A stretch of 64,000 bases of DNA. It comes from Campylobacter vulpis (GTDB lineage Bacteria > Campylobacterota > Campylobacteria > Campylobacterales > Campylobacteraceae). Positions 26,192 through 36,221 of this stretch are shown piece after piece (the stretch's first letter is position 1; each line of letters starts with the position of its first letter). Made by a program: the position numbers and the translations under genes. The stretch spans positions 310,001 to 374,000 of the forward strand of contig NZ_CP041617.1 in assembly GCF_014217995.1 (NCBI RefSeq), read 5' to 3'. The notes beneath the pieces are model-generated. The model was not told the DNA's origin, did not search any database, and was given only the letters and a program-made list of their open reading frames with translations.

Positions 26192-27986
26192 ATTCTACTG
26201 TTACACTTTTAGCCAAGTTTCTGGGCATATCTACATCATTACCCAAGCGGATAGAAATTTCCATAGCCAAAAGCTGAGTAATTAGCATCATTTCAAAAAA
26301 TTCACACATATAGTGGTTTTGCTGCTTTGTTTTGATAAAATCATCGCTTAAGTCAAAGTCAAGAGGCGAGATACAAAGTAAAGTGGAGTCCCTAGCAATG
26401 AGTTCTTCGACATTAGACTTAGTTTTTTCATAAAGTAAATTTTGCGGCATTAATGCTATGGTGTAGAGCTTGGAGTCTGCTAGGGCTATGGGTCCGTGTT
26501 TCATCTCTCCAGCAGGATAACCCTCCGCGTGAAGATAGGAAAGCTCTTTAAGTTTTAAAGCACCCTCTAAAGCCAAAGGATAAAAAACATCACGCCCAAT
26601 GAAGAAAAAGCCGTGTCCGTCTAAATAGCGTTTGGAAAGGCGGTGTATTTTTTCGTGCAAATTTTGCTTCACAAGCACACAATTTGGCGTGTGTAATAAG
26701 GCTTTAATATCCTCTTGGATAGGCAAATTTCTTTTTTGTGCAATGAAAATGGCTAACATCCAAAGGGTTAAAACCTGCGTTGCAAAAGCTTTGGTGGAAG
26801 CGACCCCCTTTTCAATTCCTGCACGCGTGAGGAGGCTTAAATTTGCCAAACGCACGATATTAGAATTATCTACATTACAAATAGCAAGGCTTTTAACTCC
26901 CGCATTTTTAGCTATTTTGAGGGCTTCTAGGGTGTCAGCCGTTTCGCCACTTTGTGAAATGACGATGAAAAGGGAGTTAGGGTCAATTAAAGCTTCGCGG
27001 TAGCGAAATTCACTGGCAATTTCTACTTTTGCACGAATTTTAGCCACTCTTTCTAAAAGATAGCTTCCTACTAAGGCAGCGTGGTAGCTCGTGCCGCAAG
27101 CACAAAGGGTAATTTCACTAAAATGCGTTAAATCCTCCTTTTCAAGTTCATCAAAAACGACTTTATCACCCTCAATGCGTCCCATCAAAACTTCACTTAA
27201 AACGCGACTTTGTTCGTAAATTTCTTTCTCCATAAAAAAGCGAAAGCCGTCTTTTTTCGCGTAAGCCTTATCGCCTGAGAGTTTAACAAAATTTGGTTTT
27301 AAACTTTTTTCATTTTCAAAAATAACAAGTTCATTTTCCCCCGCATAGCCATAACTTAAATCTTCTAAATAAATCACTTCATCAACATTGCCGATTAAAG
27401 GAGCGTCTCCACTAGCAAAATACAGCTCATTTTGAGTGTTTTTGCCTATGATAAGAGGTGCGGCGTTTTTAGCAAAAAAGATTTTGTTCGGCTCTTTTTT
27501 GGTGATGAGTAAGCTTGCAAAAGCTCCCTTTAAACGAGAAATGGTTTTTTTAAAGGCTTCTTTTGCTTCTAAATGGTGTGCGTAGAATTCGAAAAGCTGC
27601 ACGATAACTTCAGTATCTGTTTGACTTAAAAACTGCACACCCTCTTTTTCAAGCTCGTCTTTAAGTTCTTTATAATTTTCAATAATGCCATTGTGTATCA
27701 CGCAAGAATATTGCCCTAAATGCGGATGAGCGTTGATTTCAGTAGGTTTTCCGTGCGTTGCCCATCTTGTATGTCCTATGGCAAAGCCAAAATTCTCGCT
27801 ACGAAATTCCTTGCATTTATCTGCTAAATTTTCAAGCTTACCAACCGCTTTGAAAAAGCTAAGTTCTCCCTCACTCATCACTGCAAGTCCTGCACTATCA
27901 TAGCCTCTATACTCTAGCTCTTTAAGTCCGTTTAGTATGATTTGCTTTTTTTCATTTTTGCCAATGTAGCCGACTATCCCACACAT
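26190..27986 (-). CDS. glmS: Glucosamine-fructose-6-phosphate aminotransferase
   Basis: Makes glucosamine-6-phosphate from fructose-6-phosphate and glutamine, the first step to UDP-GlcNAc for peptidoglycan, LOS and protein glycans. 598 residues: N-terminal glutaminase with nucleophile Cys2 ('MCGIVGYIG') and 'GHTRWATHG', then two SIS domains ('CGTSYHAALVGSY', 'SQSGETADT', 'EGALKLKELSY'), ending 'LAKSVTVE'. The ATG before Cys is the start, since the N-terminal Cys must be exposed; a GTG six bases upstream is rejected. It lies 2 bases from the stop of the GlnD-like gene. Confidence 0.98.
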   Translation of the reverse strand: MCGIVGYIGKNEKKQIILNGLKELEYRGYDSAGLAVMSEGELSFFKAVGKLENLADKCKEFRSENFGFAIGHTRWATHGKPTEINAHPHLGQYSCVIHNGIIENYKELKDELEKEGVQFLSQTDTEVIVQLFEFYAHHLEAKEAFKKTISRLKGAFASLLITKKEPNKIFFAKNAAPLIIGKNTQNELYFASGDAPLIGNVDEVIYLEDLSYGYAGENELVIFENEKSLKPNFVKLSGDKAYAKKDGFRFFMEKEIYEQSRVLSEVLMGRIEGDKVVFDELEKEDLTHFSEITLCACGTSYHAALVGSYLLERVAKIRAKVEIASEFRYREALIDPNSLFIVISQSGETADTLEALKIAKNAGVKSLAICNVDNSNIVRLANLSLLTRAGIEKGVASTKAFATQVLTLWMLAIFIAQKRNLPIQEDIKALLHTPNCVLVKQNLHEKIHRLSKRYLDGHGFFFIGRDVFYPLALEGALKLKELSYLHAEGYPAGEMKHGPIALADSKLYTIALMPQNLLYEKTKSNVEELIARDSTLLCISPLDFDLSDDFIKTKQQNHYMCEFFEMMLITQLLAMEISIRLGNDVDMPRNLAKSVTVE

Positions 27987-27988
27987 TT

Positions 27989-30292
27989 TCACTCGCTTAT
28001 TAAAGAATTTATTATTTTATTTTGATTTTGCAAAAGAGCTTCGTTTTTTTCAAAAATGAAGCTATTGCGTGTCCTTTGGCGTATGGTTTGAATTTTAGCT
28101 GTGCTTAAATGTAAATCATAGCCGCGAAAAATATTCATTACAAACGCCATTAAACCTTGCTGGTCCTTAGTGTTAAGATTTAATTTTGCATAAGTTTTAG
28201 AATAATTTAAATCAAATTTTACTTCATCTTTTTTAATGATTGGCTTTTTTATTTTTCTTTTGTGGCTTAAATTTAAATTCGTGTTTAAAAGCGTTAAAAG
28301 CTTCTCTTTGTGTGTTTGATTAATGATATTTTCATATTCAAATTTAAGGTAAATTTTATCATTAAAAAGTTCATAAAAGCTCATAAAAATGAGATTAAAT
28401 TCACTCAAAGCGTATAAAAAATATTCGATTTTAAAATCTTTTTGGCAAATGATTTCAAGGCTTAGATTGCTTTCTGTATTAAGCCAGAATTTAAAATCTT
28501 GATTGTGGGCAATTTGGGCGATTTTAATGATGTCTTCAAAGCTGTTTTTGATGAGGAAAAGATTGGATTTAATATGCGTGATTTTATCTTGTAAAAGAGG
28601 GCTTAAATCCAAAAAAGCCTTAGTTCTTTTAAGAATTTGTTCTTTTTTAACTCTTCTTGTGCTTTCTTCTAGTAAATTTGCGTCCTCAAAGCCACATTTA
28701 GCATTGATTAAAAGCTTATCTAAGGCTTTGTAAAAAAAAGGCGAGGCGTGTGAAATTTGGGCTTTTATTTTGGTTAAAAGGGTTAAAAGTTCTAGGGTTT
28801 TGAGATTTTCTAGTTTAGAAAGTAGGGCGGATATGATGAGAGGATTGTAAATATCTTCTTTTTCGACCAGCTCTTTTAAGGCGTTGAAATTTTTATAAAG
28901 CTTAAGACCAAGTTCAAGTTCTTTGTTTTCTAGCTTAAATTTTGCACAAAATGCTCTAAAAACACCGCCTTTAGCAAGTTCATTTTCCTCCTTAACACCG
29001 CTAAAAAGAATGACAAGTTTTAAAAGTGCATTTTCTTTAAGCACTAAATTTGCTTTTTCAAATTCTTCTAGCATCACAAATGCCTCCACATCAAAGCAAT
29101 AATCACTTTCTTCATTGCTTAAAAATCTTATCATAGGCTTAAAAAGCTCTTTTAATTTCCCACTATCTAGCAAAATTTTTAAAATAAAAAAGCAATGTTT
29201 TCTTTCAAAAAAGCCCTTAAAAAGCTCTAAAGCTTTTTCATTTTCTTCTTTTAAAAAAGGCATTTCTTTAAGTGTGAAAACTAAATTAATATTTAATTCA
29301 CACGGCTCATCTTTGAGTGAGTTTAAAAATTGTAAAGCTTCTAAAAAACTAGAAAAATGATATTGCTTCTCTTTTTTTTGTAGAAATTCATTTTGAATTT
29401 GTTTTATTAAAAAAGCATTGTAGAGACTTATGGTGTGCATAGAATTTAAAATTTTTTGCACTAAATTTTCTTTAGCTTTTAAATTTTTCTTTTCTCTTTT
29501 ATACATCAAATTTGCTAAATCTTGAGCGTTTTCAAGTCTAAATTCATCATTATCTTTTTGATTTTGAAGATTAAGGGCGGATTTAAATGAGAGCAAAAAC
29601 TCACCTGCTAAGCGTAATTCACTAAAATTTTTTTCACTAATAAAAGAAAGTGCGTAATTAAAGCTATCTTTTTTAAAAAGTGTGAGTAAATTATCCAAAT
29701 TTCTTAAATCTTGTAATCCCCCATCTGCTTTTTGGATATTAAAATCCTGCTTTAAAAAGGCTAATTCACAGGGCTTAAAAAGATTTAAAGCAAGGGAATT
29801 TAAGTGTTTTTTAAGTGTCAAATTAACCCTTGCTTTACTATCTTTAAATAAAAGCTTTGAGCCACTTATAAAACGCATCTGTATGAGAGAGTTTAAAAGC
29901 TCTTGCTCACTCATATAAGCTAAACCCTCATTTTCTAAAATAATATAATCAAGCCTCAAACCTACATCATTTAAAAGCTCAATTAAGGCTTTAATGAGGG
30001 GTTTTAAATGATAAATTTTTAGGTTTTTATATGCAAAAAGTAAGGGTATAGGCTCATCAAAACACAAATGATTTTTCGCATAATAATCCCTCGCCACTAT
30101 GCAAAAAGGCACAAGCTCCTTAGTCGGTAAAAAATCTTCAAAAAATTCCTCTAAAACAATCATAAAAGCTTGATTGATAAAATAGTCTATTTGCTTACTA
30201 TGATACATACTAAAAGAGCCTTGCTTTAAAAAAAGCTTATGGCAAGAGCTTTTGTAATCTGCAATTGTGTCTTTTAATTTTTGTCTTGGCAA
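27989..30292 (-). CDS. GlnD-like protein with decayed catalytic domains
   Basis: A 767-residue protein with the architecture of PII uridylyltransferase: a nucleotidyltransferase-like start, the 'ADGGLQDLRNLDNLL' segment matching the GlnD/GlnE 'GGLRDIQ' box, an HD-like helical middle, and a C-terminal ACT domain ('DQQGLMAFVMNIFRGYDLHLSTAKIQTIRQRTRNSF' with typical DxxGL start). The NTase Gly-Ser and Asp pair expected near the start are not seen ('FCIVARDYYAKNH...'), nor the HD His-Asp metal residues. Corresponds to C. jejuni Cj1367c. It overlaps none of glmS but lies immediately upstream; its role is unknown. Confidence 0.75.
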   Translation of the reverse strand: MPRQKLKDTIADYKSSCHKLFLKQGSFSMYHSKQIDYFINQAFMIVLEEFFEDFLPTKELVPFCIVARDYYAKNHLCFDEPIPLLFAYKNLKIYHLKPLIKALIELLNDVGLRLDYIILENEGLAYMSEQELLNSLIQMRFISGSKLLFKDSKARVNLTLKKHLNSLALNLFKPCELAFLKQDFNIQKADGGLQDLRNLDNLLTLFKKDSFNYALSFISEKNFSELRLAGEFLLSFKSALNLQNQKDNDEFRLENAQDLANLMYKREKKNLKAKENLVQKILNSMHTISLYNAFLIKQIQNEFLQKKEKQYHFSSFLEALQFLNSLKDEPCELNINLVFTLKEMPFLKEENEKALELFKGFFERKHCFFILKILLDSGKLKELFKPMIRFLSNEESDYCFDVEAFVMLEEFEKANLVLKENALLKLVILFSGVKEENELAKGGVFRAFCAKFKLENKELELGLKLYKNFNALKELVEKEDIYNPLIISALLSKLENLKTLELLTLLTKIKAQISHASPFFYKALDKLLINAKCGFEDANLLEESTRRVKKEQILKRTKAFLDLSPLLQDKITHIKSNLFLIKNSFEDIIKIAQIAHNQDFKFWLNTESNLSLEIICQKDFKIEYFLYALSEFNLIFMSFYELFNDKIYLKFEYENIINQTHKEKLLTLLNTNLNLSHKRKIKKPIIKKDEVKFDLNYSKTYAKLNLNTKDQQGLMAFVMNIFRGYDLHLSTAKIQTIRQRTRNSFIFEKNEALLQNQNKIINSLISE

Positions 30293-30364
30293 ATTTTTCC
30301 TTTTTGTTTGTTTAAATTATTTTAGCAAAATTCTTTTTATGAACTTTTATTAAGAAGAAAAAAT

Positions 30365-30370
30365 TATAAT
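30365..30370 (+). promoter_or_regulatory. -10 box of the menaquinone gene
   Basis: TATAAT in AT-rich DNA 30 bases before the ATG at 30401, between divergently transcribed genes. Confidence 0.55.
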
Positions 30371-30400
30371 AACGCTTTTAAAAAAATAAAAGTGAAAATA

Positions 30401-31465
30401 ATGTGTGATTTAATAAAAAAATTAGAAAGCAAAGAAAGACTTAGTGAAGAAGATGCTTATAGGCTTTATGATTTAGACTTATTTACCCTAGCAAAATTCG
30501 CCCATCAAAAACGCACCACCCTACACGGCAAAAAGGTGTATTTTAATCTTAATCGCCATATTAATCCAACAAACATTTGTGCGGATACTTGCAAATTTTG
30601 TGCCTTTTCAGCCCACAGAAAAAACCCTAATCCTTATCTAATGAGCCACGAAGAAATTTTAGACATCGTCGCTGATACACAAAAACGCGGCACAAAAGAA
30701 GTGCATATCGTTTCAGCACATAATAAAGACACAACTTGGCAGTGGTATTTAGAAATTTTTCAAAAAATTAAACAAAACTACCCCCAAATTCACATCAAAG
30801 CCCTCACAGCAGCAGAAATTGACTTCATTCACCGCAGATGGGGACTTAGCTATGAAGAAGTGGTGGAGAAAATGCTAGAATATGGCGTGGATTCAATGCC
30901 TGGAGGAGGAGCTGAAATTTTTGACGAAGAAATACGTGCTAAAATTTGCAAAGGTAAGGTAAGCAGTGAAAATTGGCTTAAAATTCACGCTCTATGGCAT
31001 AAAAAGGGTAGGCAAAGTAATGCCACTATGCTCTATGGACATATAGAAAAAAGAGAACATAGAATCAACCATATGCTAAGGCTTAGGGCTTTACAAGATG
31101 AAACGGGTGGTTTTAACGCCTTTATCCCTTTAGTGTGGCAAAAGGATAATAGCTTTTTAGATGTCAAAGAACAGCTTGATAGTGAGGAGATACTTAAAAC
31201 CATAGCTATTTCGCGTCTTGTGCTTGATAATATCAAAAATATTAAGGCTTATTGGGCGACTATGAGTTTAAATTTAGCTATGGTGGCTCAGGAATTTGGG
31301 GCAAATGACTTAGACGGCACGATAGAAAAGGAAAGCATACAAAGTGCAGGTGGAGCTAAGAGTGCGAAAGGGACAAAGCTTGAAACCTTCATTGAGCTGA
31401 TTAAAACCTCAAATTTAATCCCTGTGGAAAGGGATAGCCTCTATAACGAGCTTAAAATTTATTAA
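30401..31465 (+). CDS. mqnE: Aminofutalosine synthase-type radical SAM enzyme
   Basis: Radical SAM enzyme of the futalosine menaquinone pathway used by Campylobacter and Helicobacter; MqnE joins a chorismate-derived enolpyruvyl benzoate to SAM. 354 residues, with the 4Fe-4S motif in 'NICADTCKFCAFSAHR' (CxxxCxxC) and 'MPGGGAEIFDEEIR', 'NATMLYGHIEKREHR', 'SAGGAKSAKGT' of the MqnE/MqnC family. The ATG at 30401 is preferred over a GTG 9 bases earlier, though no clear Shine-Dalgarno is seen. The homolog is C. jejuni Cj1368. MqnE rather than MqnC is chosen by the N-terminal pattern. Confidence 0.88.
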   Translation: MCDLIKKLESKERLSEEDAYRLYDLDLFTLAKFAHQKRTTLHGKKVYFNLNRHINPTNICADTCKFCAFSAHRKNPNPYLMSHEEILDIVADTQKRGTKEVHIVSAHNKDTTWQWYLEIFQKIKQNYPQIHIKALTAAEIDFIHRRWGLSYEEVVEKMLEYGVDSMPGGGAEIFDEEIRAKICKGKVSSENWLKIHALWHKKGRQSNATMLYGHIEKREHRINHMLRLRALQDETGGFNAFIPLVWQKDNSFLDVKEQLDSEEILKTIAISRLVLDNIKNIKAYWATMSLNLAMVAQEFGANDLDGTIEKESIQSAGGAKSAKGTKLETFIELIKTSNLIPVERDSLYNELKIY

Positions 31466-31522
31466 AACATAATATAAGTTTTTTTAGCTAAAATTCAAGC
31501 CTTTGATTAAAATGAGGACAGA

Positions 31523-34500
31523 ATGAAAAAAAGTATTATTTTATCTTTTGTAACAATTCTCAATCTTCACGCCCTTAGCGATAAGGAGCTAATCGGCTTA
31601 CAAGAAGCCTATACGCTTACAATCACGGGCGATGGGATTGAGGTCGGGGTTATAGATTCAGCGATCAATGGAGAGCATCCTAGCTTAAAGGATAAGGTTT
31701 TAGGGCAGACTTTTTCAACTATCAATGGTAAAGCTTATACGCCTGATTACTCCGTCGATACACACGGAAGCCATGTTGCTGGTATTATAGGGGCTAAATA
31801 TATAGATGAAAATAATCCTCACGGCGTAGCTTATAATGCTAAACTTTATGGGGTGCAAATTTTTGGGAATAATAAGGGCAGTGGAAATTTTAGCACACCT
31901 AATGTTTATAATTATTTCAAAGATAAAGATGTTAAGATTATTAATAATAGTTGGAATTCAACCCTTTATCCTGTGGTGAGTATGGTTGAGCCTGGGAGAT
32001 ATTCTTTAACCCTGAAAAACTATTCTTCAGCACAACTTTTGCAGCAAATTCATAGTAATCAAACTGCTAAAGAGTTAAACGACTTGGTAAGAGAGAAAAA
32101 AACCTTGGTGGTTTTTGCGGCGGGTAATGAGGGTATTATAAGTCCGGGCATAATGGCTTTAAGTCCGCTTTATAATGAGGAATTGCGTTCTTTCTTGGCG
32201 GTGGGTTCTGTGGATTCTGCGGAGATTGAGAGAGGTAAAAATGGTGAGCTTATCGTAAAGGCTAAAGGTTTATCCGGTTTTAGCAATGGGCTTTTGGGAG
32301 CGGAAAATTTTGGTTTGGTAGCACCCGGTTCTAATATTAGTAATGTTAATGCCGCTTATATGCAGCCTGTCGTTTTTGGTCGTCCTGATAATAAATTATA
32401 TCGCACACAAAGTGGGACTTCAATGGCAGCTCCTATGGTAAGTGGAGGAGCGGCTTTAGTGGCACAACGCTTTCCTTTTTTAAATGGCAAACAAATTGCC
32501 GATGTGCTTTTAAGCACAGCTAATAAGGACTATGTAGCTCCTAAACTCACGGTCAAAGAAACGACCTTAAGGGTTATTGAAGGGAATAAGCTCGTAACTA
32601 AAAATCTTTATACTATTTTTTATATCGATAATGAAGTTCCAACGGATAAAAAGCAAATTGAAAGGGATTTGATACAGGCTGAATACTGGAATTATTACAC
32701 CATAATGAATAATTTGATTACAAATTATCATTTGCTTGAAGAAAGCGAATATGCCTCTATCCAAAAAGTCAGCAAAGAAAGTCTTTTTGGGCAGGGAATT
32801 TTAGATGTGGCTAAGGCTATGGGAGGCTTGGCGACTTTGGACGCAAATCGCCTTAATAGCAGCGATGTTTCAAACACTTACGCTGGGCAAAATGAGGCTT
32901 ATTACACAATCAATACACAAGGATATGAAGCCGTTTTTAGTAATGACATTAGCCAGAAAAAATGGGACGAAAGCTTACATAAAAAAGACGCAGTCAATTT
33001 ACCGACAAATTTAGCAAATCTCAATGTAGGATTTATCAAAGAGGGTAGCGGCAAACTCATCTTAACGGGAAATAATAGCTATGAGGGGACGACCATTATT
33101 AAAAATGGTAGCTTAGCTTTAAATAATAAAAGTGAAAATGAAAAAGCTAGAATAGCTGGTGATGTTAAAGTTTTGGAGGGAGGCTTATTTAGCGGTAATG
33201 GCGAAGTGGGTAAAAACCTCGAAAATAAGGGCATAGTAAGAGCGGGAAATGAGGATTTAAGCGATTTGATTGTCAAGGGCAAATACACGCAAGAGGGGGC
33301 GAATTCTAAATTACAACTTGATTTTGGTAATGATAAAAATTCCAAACTTATCGCAAATTCTTATGAGATTAAAGGCGGAAAATTAGAATATATCCCTTTA
33401 CCTAAATTTTTCACAAGTGGGCATTATATTAGCATTGATTTGGGGGGTTTAGGGACACATTTAAATAATTTTGGGGCAGTTGAAGTCGCAAGTAATAATG
33501 CTGTGGATTTTGTAGCTGTTTTGGATAATGATAAAACAAGTATCAATAAAAACAATATGCCTCAACCCCCACAGCCTCAACCTGACATCACTCCGCCAAG
33601 CACAATTACCCCTCCAACTCCTCCCTCAAACAATATTATTGTTAAGCCCGTCATCAAAGAAGACGCCTATGAAACGACTAATAGCACTATGGGACGAGCC
33701 TTAAGAAGCATTCGCTCTATCGACAATTTACAAGATAGATATAAGAATTATTTCGCCTTTTTGGACAATACAGACACAAAAACTATGGAGAAAACTTTAG
33801 AAAGTTTGGAGGCTAATAGCTATATGCAAAATGTTTCCGGACTTCATTATCAACAGCATATTTCAGCACAAAGAAATATAATGAGTGCTCTTAATCCAAA
33901 TTTTACTTCCGGGAATTTAATGGCAAGTTTAGAAAGAGGTCCTTTATTAACAGCTAGTGTTGAAAGTGATGTTTTTATGGATTTGGGCTTGTTGGATAAG
34001 GCTGATAAAAGGTATATTTGGAATCTTAGTCCTAATTTTAAAAAAATTAATGGCGATGATTTTGATGGACAAAGCACGGGCTTAAATCTTACCATAGGCG
34101 GAGAGCTTAATGAAAATTCCTTATTAAGCTTTGGAATTGATGTGAGTGACACTAGACTAGATTTTGAAAATGCAAATTTGAAAAATAAGCATTTTAATTT
34201 TTCATTTAACCACATTTTAGATTTGCAAAATTTTAAAATTCTAAGTGGTGCGAGTTTTGCAAGAGCAAGTAATGATATGACAAGGTATATTGTAGGACAA
34301 AATGGCTCTTTAAACTCAAGCTATGATAATTTACTCAGCTCTTTGCAATTGGGACTTGCCAAAGATTTTCAAGCTCTTAATGATTTGACTTTGACGCCTT
34401 TGATGTATTTTAATTATAATTATATTAAACAAGCGTCTTTTAATGAAAGTGGTAATAGTGTCTTTGCTAAATCTTACGATGCGATTAATCATCATACTAC

Positions 34501-34810
34501 TTCTTTGGCTGGTGGATTAAATTTATCGTATCTTTTTGACCAAGAAAGAATGCAAACAAAGCTTGGAAGTTTTTTTATTTATGAATATAAATTAAGTGGG
34601 AAAACGATTGAAAATAATGTGCGTTTTAAAGACTTTCCTAATCAAGATTTTGTGCAATATCATCGTCTTAATTCTAATTTTATAACTTGGGGACTCACTT
34701 CGCATTTTGTTTATCCTAATTCATTTTTTTATGGATTTAATGTAATTAATGAATTTGCCAGTGATCAATATAACATTAATATTTTGGGTCAATTTGGTTT
34801 TTATTTTTAA
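31523..34810 (+). CDS. Subtilisin-like serine protease autotransporter
   Basis: A 1095-residue secreted protease. A short signal peptide (about residues 1-18) is followed by an S8 domain: Asp in 'GVIDSAINGEHPSL', His in 'DTHGSHVAGIIG', Ser in 'SGTSMAAPMVSGG'. A passenger stretch has an autotransporter-type repeat ('GSGKLILTGNNSYEGTTIIKNG'), then a Pro-rich linker (about residues 680-710), and a C-terminal 12-strand barrel ending in Phe ('GQFGFYF'). It is related to C. jejuni Cj1365c, which processes surface proteins. Here it sits beside the menaquinone gene on the opposite side of glmS from the C. jejuni order I recall. TAAAAT at 31489-31494 could be its -10 box, and GAGGA precedes the ATG. 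Confidence 0.92.
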   Translation: MKKSIILSFVTILNLHALSDKELIGLQEAYTLTITGDGIEVGVIDSAINGEHPSLKDKVLGQTFSTINGKAYTPDYSVDTHGSHVAGIIGAKYIDENNPHGVAYNAKLYGVQIFGNNKGSGNFSTPNVYNYFKDKDVKIINNSWNSTLYPVVSMVEPGRYSLTLKNYSSAQLLQQIHSNQTAKELNDLVREKKTLVVFAAGNEGIISPGIMALSPLYNEELRSFLAVGSVDSAEIERGKNGELIVKAKGLSGFSNGLLGAENFGLVAPGSNISNVNAAYMQPVVFGRPDNKLYRTQSGTSMAAPMVSGGAALVAQRFPFLNGKQIADVLLSTANKDYVAPKLTVKETTLRVIEGNKLVTKNLYTIFYIDNEVPTDKKQIERDLIQAEYWNYYTIMNNLITNYHLLEESEYASIQKVSKESLFGQGILDVAKAMGGLATLDANRLNSSDVSNTYAGQNEAYYTINTQGYEAVFSNDISQKKWDESLHKKDAVNLPTNLANLNVGFIKEGSGKLILTGNNSYEGTTIIKNGSLALNNKSENEKARIAGDVKVLEGGLFSGNGEVGKNLENKGIVRAGNEDLSDLIVKGKYTQEGANSKLQLDFGNDKNSKLIANSYEIKGGKLEYIPLPKFFTSGHYISIDLGGLGTHLNNFGAVEVASNNAVDFVAVLDNDKTSINKNNMPQPPQPQPDITPPSTITPPTPPSNNIIVKPVIKEDAYETTNSTMGRALRSIRSIDNLQDRYKNYFAFLDNTDTKTMEKTLESLEANSYMQNVSGLHYQQHISAQRNIMSALNPNFTSGNLMASLERGPLLTASVESDVFMDLGLLDKADKRYIWNLSPNFKKINGDDFDGQSTGLNLTIGGELNENSLLSFGIDVSDTRLDFENANLKNKHFNFSFNHILDLQNFKILSGASFARASNDMTRYIVGQNGSLNSSYDNLLSSLQLGLAKDFQALNDLTLTPLMYFNYNYIKQASFNESGNSVFAKSYDAINHHTTSLAGGLNLSYLFDQERMQTKLGSFFIYEYKLSGKTIENNVRFKDFPNQDFVQYHRLNSNFITWGLTSHFVYPNSFFYGFNVINEFASDQYNINILGQFGFYF

Positions 34811-34856
34811 ATCTTTTGATGTCAAAATTAATGTATAGTTTATGCAAGGATTATCA

Positions 34857-36212
34857 ATGAGCATTTTTAAGCTTAAGGAAAATGGGACAAATGTAAAAAC
34901 GGAAGTTTTAGCGGGTATTACGACCTTTTTGACGATGATTTATATTGTTCCTGTCAATTCTCATATCGTAAGCAATACGGGTATGCCTTTGGAGGCTTTA
35001 ATTACCGCTACTGCCTTAATTACCATTATCGCAAGCGCATTAAATGGGCTATTTGCAAATACTCCTGTGGCGATGAGTGTGGGTATGGGAATGAATGCGT
35101 ATTTTACCTTTTCGGTTTGTATAGCACAGCAAATTGCTTGGCAAAGTGCTTTGGGTGCGGTATTTTTGTCTGGCTTTATTTTTTTAATTCTTTCTTTTAC
35201 CAATTTTCGTCTTTGGATTATACGTAATATCCCTAAAGATTTACGCCTTGCTATTTGTGCTGGTATAGGGTGCTTTATAGCATTTTTGGGACTTCAAAAG
35301 ATGGGCATTATTGTTAAAAATGATGCGACTTTAGTGGGCGTGGGAAATTTCAAAGATCCTAGTGTGCTTTTTGGAATTTTTTCTTTGATTTTAGTCGTGT
35401 TTTTTTGGGCGTTAAGACTTAGAGCAGCTTTTATTTTGGGCGTTTTGTTAAGTTCTTTGACACTTTGGGTGTTGGCTTTTTATTTGCTAGAAAATTATGG
35501 GGTAAAATTAAATATTGAAGGTGCAATTTTTCCTAATGAAATTTTTTCTTTACCAAATTTTAGCAGGGAAAATGGACTAGGCGCTATTGTTTTTGAGCTT
35601 GATATTAAAAGTGCTTTAAGTGTGGCAATGATTCCTGTGATTTTGACTTTTTTTATCACGCAGCTTTTTGATAGTATAGGCACGATTACAGGCGTTGGAG
35701 CGAGGGGGAGGATTTTTGATAAGCCTGTGGAGGGAGAGAAAAAACTCGGCAAAACCTTAATGGCTGATGCGGCAAGCTCTGTCGTGGGTGCTTGTGTGGG
35801 AACTTCGACCGTTACGGCTTTTGTAGAAAGCACAACGGGGGTTGAGAGTGGAGGCAGGACAGGACTTGTTGCCATTGTCGTGGCTTGTTGTTTTGCACTT
35901 ACGCTTTTTTTATTACCACTTTTTAAGGCTATCCCACCAAATGCCATTTATCCTGTGCTTGTAATGGTGGGAATTTTAATGTTTATGGAAGTGAAAAATA
36001 TTGATTTTAGTGATAGTGCCATTGCAGTTGGCACTTTTTTTACCATTATTATGATGCCGCTTACTTATTCGATAACTTCGGGCTTTGCTTTTGGTTTTAT
36101 TAGTTTTTTGTTGGTAAGGATTTTTAAAAGAGAGTGGAGTAAGATTAATGTGGGGATTGTAGTTTTAAGCTTGATTTCTTTGGGAAATTTCTTATTGATT
36201 GCTTTAAATTAA
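34857..36212 (+). CDS. NCS2-family purine permease
   Basis: Inner-membrane proton symporter of the AzgA/PbuG group (hypoxanthine/guanine/adenine), 451 residues with about 12-14 membrane segments. Markers: 'GITTFLTMIYIVPVNS', 'VGMGMNAYF' and 'FDSIGTITGVGAR' with 'GTSTVTAFVESTTGVE'. The ATG at 34857 has AAGGA at correct distance; an ATG 15 bases upstream lies before it. It is followed by a purine-type phosphoribosyltransferase gene, so the pair likely forms a purine uptake and salvage unit (C. jejuni Cj1369-1370). Confidence 0.92.
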   Translation: MSIFKLKENGTNVKTEVLAGITTFLTMIYIVPVNSHIVSNTGMPLEALITATALITIIASALNGLFANTPVAMSVGMGMNAYFTFSVCIAQQIAWQSALGAVFLSGFIFLILSFTNFRLWIIRNIPKDLRLAICAGIGCFIAFLGLQKMGIIVKNDATLVGVGNFKDPSVLFGIFSLILVVFFWALRLRAAFILGVLLSSLTLWVLAFYLLENYGVKLNIEGAIFPNEIFSLPNFSRENGLGAIVFELDIKSALSVAMIPVILTFFITQLFDSIGTITGVGARGRIFDKPVEGEKKLGKTLMADAASSVVGACVGTSTVTAFVESTTGVESGGRTGLVAIVVACCFALTLFLLPLFKAIPPNAIYPVLVMVGILMFMEVKNIDFSDSAIAVGTFFTIIMMPLTYSITSGFAFGFISFLLVRIFKREWSKINVGIVVLSLISLGNFLLIALN

Positions 36213-36221
36213 GGAAAAATA

